From contig DAIDTN010000048.1 in the NCBI GenBank assembly GCA_027457185.1, forward strand, positions 1-14,187: DNA of 14,187 bases. The letters run 5' to 3'. The notes below the pieces were generated by a model. The model was not told the DNA's origin, made no database searches, and saw nothing but the letters and a program-made list of their open reading frames with translations. Below are positions 13,951 to 14,187 of the stretch, one piece after another. The position numbers and the translations under genes were made by a program. This DNA is from Burkholderiales bacterium (lineage in GTDB: Bacteria > Pseudomonadota > Gammaproteobacteria > Burkholderiales > SG8-39). Every line of letters starts with the position of its first letter. The stretch's first letter is position 1.

Positions 13951-14187
13951 TCAGGCCGCCGCCGTGCCGAGCCTCTGGCCGGCCCCGGCCATCTGCTTGG
14001 CGCGCAGCGGCTTTAGCACGAACAGCGCTAGGACCACGACGATGATATTCATGATCGCCGCGACCACGAACACCATGTGCCAGCTCCCGGTGGCCTGTTT
14101 AATCACGTTCGCGATCGGCACGAGGAACGCCGCGACGCCCTTCGACGTGTACAGAAAGCTGAGGTTGGTGGTCCCGTACTTCGTCCC
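13951..14187 (-). CDS. OxlT-like MFS transporter, C-terminal part (cut by window edge)
   Basis: Reading the minus strand from the right edge gives 78 residues of open frame ending in TGA at 13951. The start lies outside the window. The segment begins GTKYGTTNLSFLYTSKG and continues with two hydrophobic helices separated by TGSWHMVF, then a basic tail KPLRAK. This matches the last two membrane helices of oxalate:formate antiporter-type MFS proteins (OxlT). The Lys in YTSKG falls in the helix that carries the essential substrate-binding Lys of OxlT; the exact equivalence is inferred. It is an inner membrane protein. Together with frc it suggests uptake of oxalate, or exchange for formate. Other monocarboxylate MFS carriers share this C-terminus, so the substrate is not certain. 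Confidence 0.75.
   Translation of the reverse strand, partial: GTKYGTTNLSFLYTSKGVAAFLVPIANVIKQATGSWHMVFVVAAIMNIIVVVLALFVLKPLRAKQMAGAGQRLGTAAA

Noticed and set aside
1..14187. Search by eye for CRISPR arrays, tRNA/rRNA genes, insertion sequences and attachment sites
   Set aside because: No repeat-spacer pattern, cloverleaf, transposase or flanking direct repeats were seen.

Overview
The window looks like chromosomal DNA of a GC-rich betaproteobacterium (Burkholderiales/Nitrosomonadales-like). This is inferred from composition, GTG/TTG starts and the protein families; no rRNA or other taxonomic marker is present. It falls into two functional blocks, and nearly every gene reads leftward (minus strand).

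Block 1 (about 10.2 kb down to 48) is a dense signalling operon. Read in transcription order it holds: a 24-codon leader ORF that looks like the stump of a CHASE2-type Ser/Thr kinase gene; a PP2C protein phosphatase; a protein with two FHA domains and an Ala-rich repeat linker; a membrane CHASE2 adenylate cyclase; a class II (metallo-beta-lactamase fold) cyclic-nucleotide phosphodiesterase; and a cyclic-nucleotide-binding/rhodanese fusion. After a 106-bp gap carrying a REP-like hairpin come a GAF-containing GspE/PilB-type ATPase and a GAF/HD-GYP protein. The set covers synthesis, degradation and reading of cAMP, removal and recognition of phosphothreonine, and probably c-di-GMP turnover. A secretion/pilus-type ATPase is the possible mechanical output. 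No intact Ser/Thr kinase, pilin, GspF/PilC or GGDEF protein lies in the window.

Block 2 (about 10.65 kb to the right edge) looks like an oxalate/formyl-CoA module. It contains a formyl-CoA:oxalate CoA-transferase (frc-like), a formyltransferase-like protein just downstream, a divergent Crp/Fnr-family regulator, and the C-terminus of an OxlT-like MFS transporter cut by the window edge. Oxalyl-CoA decarboxylase is not in view.

The points most worth checking are: the catalytic His of the formyltransferase-like protein replaced by Pro; the HD-GYP protein's HDxGK motif reading HDxGN; the apparent loss of the kinase from an otherwise intact kinase/phosphatase/FHA/cyclase locus; the GAF-equipped orphan GspE ATPase encoded beside a complete cAMP circuit; and a TTGAC-N4-GTCAA palindrome between frc and its likely regulator. 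Two stretches without clear genes (10177-10654 and 13666-13950) hold only inverted repeats and weak promoter-like strings.
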